64,000 nucleotides of DNA from Bacteroidales bacterium (GTDB taxonomy: Bacteria; Bacteroidota; Bacteroidia; Bacteroidales; VadinHA17), in assembly GCA_021738535.1 (NCBI GenBank), contig JAIPBU010000007.1, positions 1 to 64,000 on the forward strand, in the 5' to 3' direction. The notes under the pieces are model-generated. The model did no database searches. It was given only the letters and a program-made list of their open reading frames with translations, and was not told where the DNA came from. Made by a program: the position numbers and the translations under genes. Shown here one piece after another: positions 62,101 to 64,000 of this stretch; position 1 is the stretch's first letter, and every line of letters begins with the position of its first letter.

Positions 62101-62998
62101 TCTTTTCAGTCAGTGTTGAGATCTTCTCCTTCAATGTACTTATGCTCCCGCTATCGGTATACATAAGGCCATGATCACCTTTTAATTCAATCAACTCAAT
62201 ATTTTCCACCAGGTTGTCCCACCCCAGGTACCTGTTAGGTGAATCATTAGCTTCAGTCCTGAATAGCAGCAAATGGTCATCATACCCTTTCCCCGGCTTA
62301 TACTTTCTCATCAGCCTGGAATATATCCATAGTATATACTGCTTACGGAATCCTGCAGGCACATCGACATTAAAAAGACCCAGGGTTTGGTAAAGCATAT
62401 GCTTCCCCCTGTAGTAGAAATGGTCATAAACATTGCGCAACTTTTTCTTAATACCTGCCCGCAGGTCTTTCCTGAAGAGAGGTATTTCGCAATCCACCAG
62501 AACTAATCCAGGCACTTCTTCACCCATTTTATCCAGTTGCACAGCCATCTCGTAAGCCAGTATGCCTCCCATTGAGAAGCCACCCAGTATATATGGGCCT
62601 CCAGGAACTATCTTACGTAATTGTTTTACATATTCTCCGGCAAAGGCTTCAATACTTTTGTACCTGATGTTTTCACCCTCGGAGCCTATATAGAAGAAAC
62701 CATAAAATGGCTGGTCCTTACCCAGGTGCTCACTAAGACTGTAGTTAGCTTCTCCCGCATGCAACAGTATAAGGGGGACCTTTGAGCCCTCCGTGTTTAT
62801 GGGCATCATATTGGGACAGTCGTCGGGCCATAAATACTTAATTAGTCGTGCCTTATTCTCCTTAAGGCCGGCCAGTATTTCTTTATCAATATTTTCCTGC
62901 GGGCCACTGTATTTAAGTTTGCCATTGGTAAAAGAGAGCTCAATATTCCTGTTCCTTAGCTCTCTTACCAGTTCGTTTATATTAGTCTGTGCATCCAT
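62090..62998 (-). CDS. TubC-type docking domain fused to a type I thioesterase
   Basis: 302 residues. Residues 1-55 (NINELVRELRNRNIELSFTN, then GLKENKARLIKYLWPDD) match the TubC N-terminal docking domain used by non-ribosomal peptide synthetases. Residues 70-300 form an alpha/beta hydrolase thioesterase: PLILLHAGEANYSLSEHLG, the nucleophile Ser in GGFSMGGILAYEMA, and the His in LKGDHGLMYT. It should hydrolyse or transfer an acyl chain from a carrier protein. No synthetase module lies within the window to the left; the neighbouring SGNH-like gene is 38 bases upstream on the same strand. The function within a polysaccharide locus is open; partner modules could lie beyond the right edge. Confidence 0.85.
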   Translation of the reverse strand: MDAQTNINELVRELRNRNIELSFTNGKLKYSGPQENIDKEILAGLKENKARLIKYLWPDDCPNMMPINTEGSKVPLILLHAGEANYSLSEHLGKDQPFYGFFYIGSEGENIRYKSIEAFAGEYVKQLRKIVPGGPYILGGFSMGGILAYEMAVQLDKMGEEVPGLVLVDCEIPLFRKDLRAGIKKKLRNVYDHFYYRGKHMLYQTLGLFNVDVPAGFRKQYILWIYSRLMRKYKPGKGYDDHLLLFRTEANDSPNRYLGWDNLVENIELIELKGDHGLMYTDSGSISTLKEKISTLTEKINS

Positions 62999-63036
62999 TG
63001 ATGTCTGAAAGATTATTCGTTATTAGTATTTATAAT

Positions 63037-63984
63037 TCATTTATCGTCACCGGAGATTATAGCGGCTATCACCTCCGAATATTTTTCTGCCCCCCTGTCG
63101 TTGAGATGATAGACATCCCAGTACAGCCCGGGGTCGGATAAAAACCGGGGTTCATTGCTAAGGTCAATAAAGCTTACACCCAGCTCTTCAGCTATTCTTC
63201 GTCCCATAGTCACGGACAGGTCCTCATAAGTATAGTTAAGGAAAACGGGCGAACAGAATACATATACCTCGGTGCCTGCCCTGACACAGTCTTCCAGGAA
63301 TGACCTGTAGGTCTCAACTGCCGTAGTATCTATATCATACAGATCAGGCACCTTCCCGGTACCGATTTCTTCTCCCCATTCACCGTGCAGAGGTATATAA
63401 CCGTTTTCATCCTTGTCGGATTCATACATACCGGCATTAGCTGCTGCAACAGTTAATATCATTGAATTAAAAGGGTAAATACATGAAGCCAGCTTAAGCT
63501 GTTCAAGCTTACTCTTCAGCTGTATTGTTTCACGCATTTCCGGGTGATCGCGGTAATAGGGCAGGAGGCTTGAGAGCCTGTCGTAGTTTGAGCTGTTATA
63601 CCTGAATTCACCTCTGACAAAGTCGAGTATTACTATTTCGGGTGTATGCCTTTCAAGAACAGCTGAAAGCACTCCGTAGTGATAAAAAATAAAATTCCCT
63701 TCCCTGCCGGCGTTATATACTTCCATACCAGGCTTATCGGCTAATACGCCAGGTTTATAATGATGGTTGGCCCTTGACGAACCAAAAATAACAGCATCTG
63801 CCTCGGTGCTGTCAACAGAATATGTTGTGCGGTAGAGCTGCCCGCTCTCCTGTCTGAAATAAAAATGCCTGAGAGCCTCACCTGTCAGCAGGTCAGCAAT
63901 AAAGACAATAAACACAAAGGCCAGGGCTCTTTTTAACAAGGCCCATGTTTTACTTTTTGATATATTTACTTCTTTGCTATTCAT
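63037..63984 (-). CDS. membrane-anchored SGNH-hydrolase-like protein
   Basis: 315 residues with one N-terminal membrane segment (about 18-36, ALAFVFIVFIADLLTG) and the rest outside the inner membrane. FGSSRANHHY is the first SGNH block with its Ser, and DVYHLNDRGAEKYS near the C-terminus supplies the Asp/His pair. This arrangement resembles DltD/AlgX-type proteins that add or remove acyl groups on extracellular polymers. It lies upstream of the thioesterase gene on the same strand, so acyl decoration of the exopolysaccharide is a reasonable guess. ATG 63984; the upstream region is cut by the window edge. Confidence 0.75.
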   Translation of the reverse strand: MNSKEVNISKSKTWALLKRALAFVFIVFIADLLTGEALRHFYFRQESGQLYRTTYSVDSTEADAVIFGSSRANHHYKPGVLADKPGMEVYNAGREGNFIFYHYGVLSAVLERHTPEIVILDFVRGEFRYNSSNYDRLSSLLPYYRDHPEMRETIQLKSKLEQLKLASCIYPFNSMILTVAAANAGMYESDKDENGYIPLHGEWGEEIGTGKVPDLYDIDTTAVETYRSFLEDCVRAGTEVYVFCSPVFLNYTYEDLSVTMGRRIAEELGVSFIDLSNEPRFLSDPGLYWDVYHLNDRGAEKYSEVIAAIISGDDK

Positions 63985-64000
63985 ATCACTTAAAACTGAA

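Overview
This window looks like a chromosomal segment of a Bacteroidota bacterium (Bacteroidales/Marinilabiliales-like, probably environmental). The evidence: several PorT-like outer-membrane barrels, two secreted proteins ending in type IX secretion (Por) sorting domains, a LytS/LytTR pair, a BT4734-type primase next to cas1, and promoters of the Bacteroidota type (TTG, about 20 bases, TAnnTTTG). I see no rRNA or tRNA gene.

The left half (1-31 kb) is AT-rich accessory DNA dominated by defence and nucleic-acid enzymes. An HNH endonuclease-HIT protein pair (0.5-2.6 kb) and a MazG-like/DUF2075 pair, the latter member broken (3.8-5.8 kb), precede a complete type III-A CRISPR-Cas locus (6.1-17.3 kb): cas6, an HD-less cas10, csm2, csm3, csm4, csm5, a CARF-HEPN ribonuclease (Csx1/TIGR02221 type), a small accessory protein, cas1, a primase-polymerase, and cas2 with an N-terminal extension. 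The array that follows has 20 repeats and 19 spacers. Read as reverse complements, the spacers look like phage coding sequence. Several cover start codons, two come from overlapping protospacers, and at least three hit the same repeated protein motif.

From 17.4 to 29.3 kb lie a RecD-like helicase, a zinc-ribbon protein, a W-rich tandem-repeat protein, a deaminase-GHKL ATPase-wHTH fusion, a DUF3800 protein, an IS21-like terminal remnant and a 1595-residue exonuclease-RecQ-UvrD fusion. Parts of this stretch are bounded by two copies of a 63-base repeat, and it contains unusual hairpin-rich non-coding DNA.

The right half (31-64 kb) is more like core genome: a hybrid sensor kinase, outer-membrane barrels, a tail-fibre-type surface protein, GH20 hexosaminidase, GH3 glucosidase with CBM6 and T9SS domains, an Asp-box lipoprotein, a Na/Ca exchanger, LytS/LytTR regulators and a PBP1A. 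The window ends in an exopolysaccharide locus (sugar transferase, Wza-like exporter, Wzc-like kinase) with a stand-alone TubC-docking/thioesterase protein and an SGNH-like membrane protein. Intergenic spaces here hold four copies of a roughly 78-base repeat, 7- and 8-base minisatellites and tandem hairpins.
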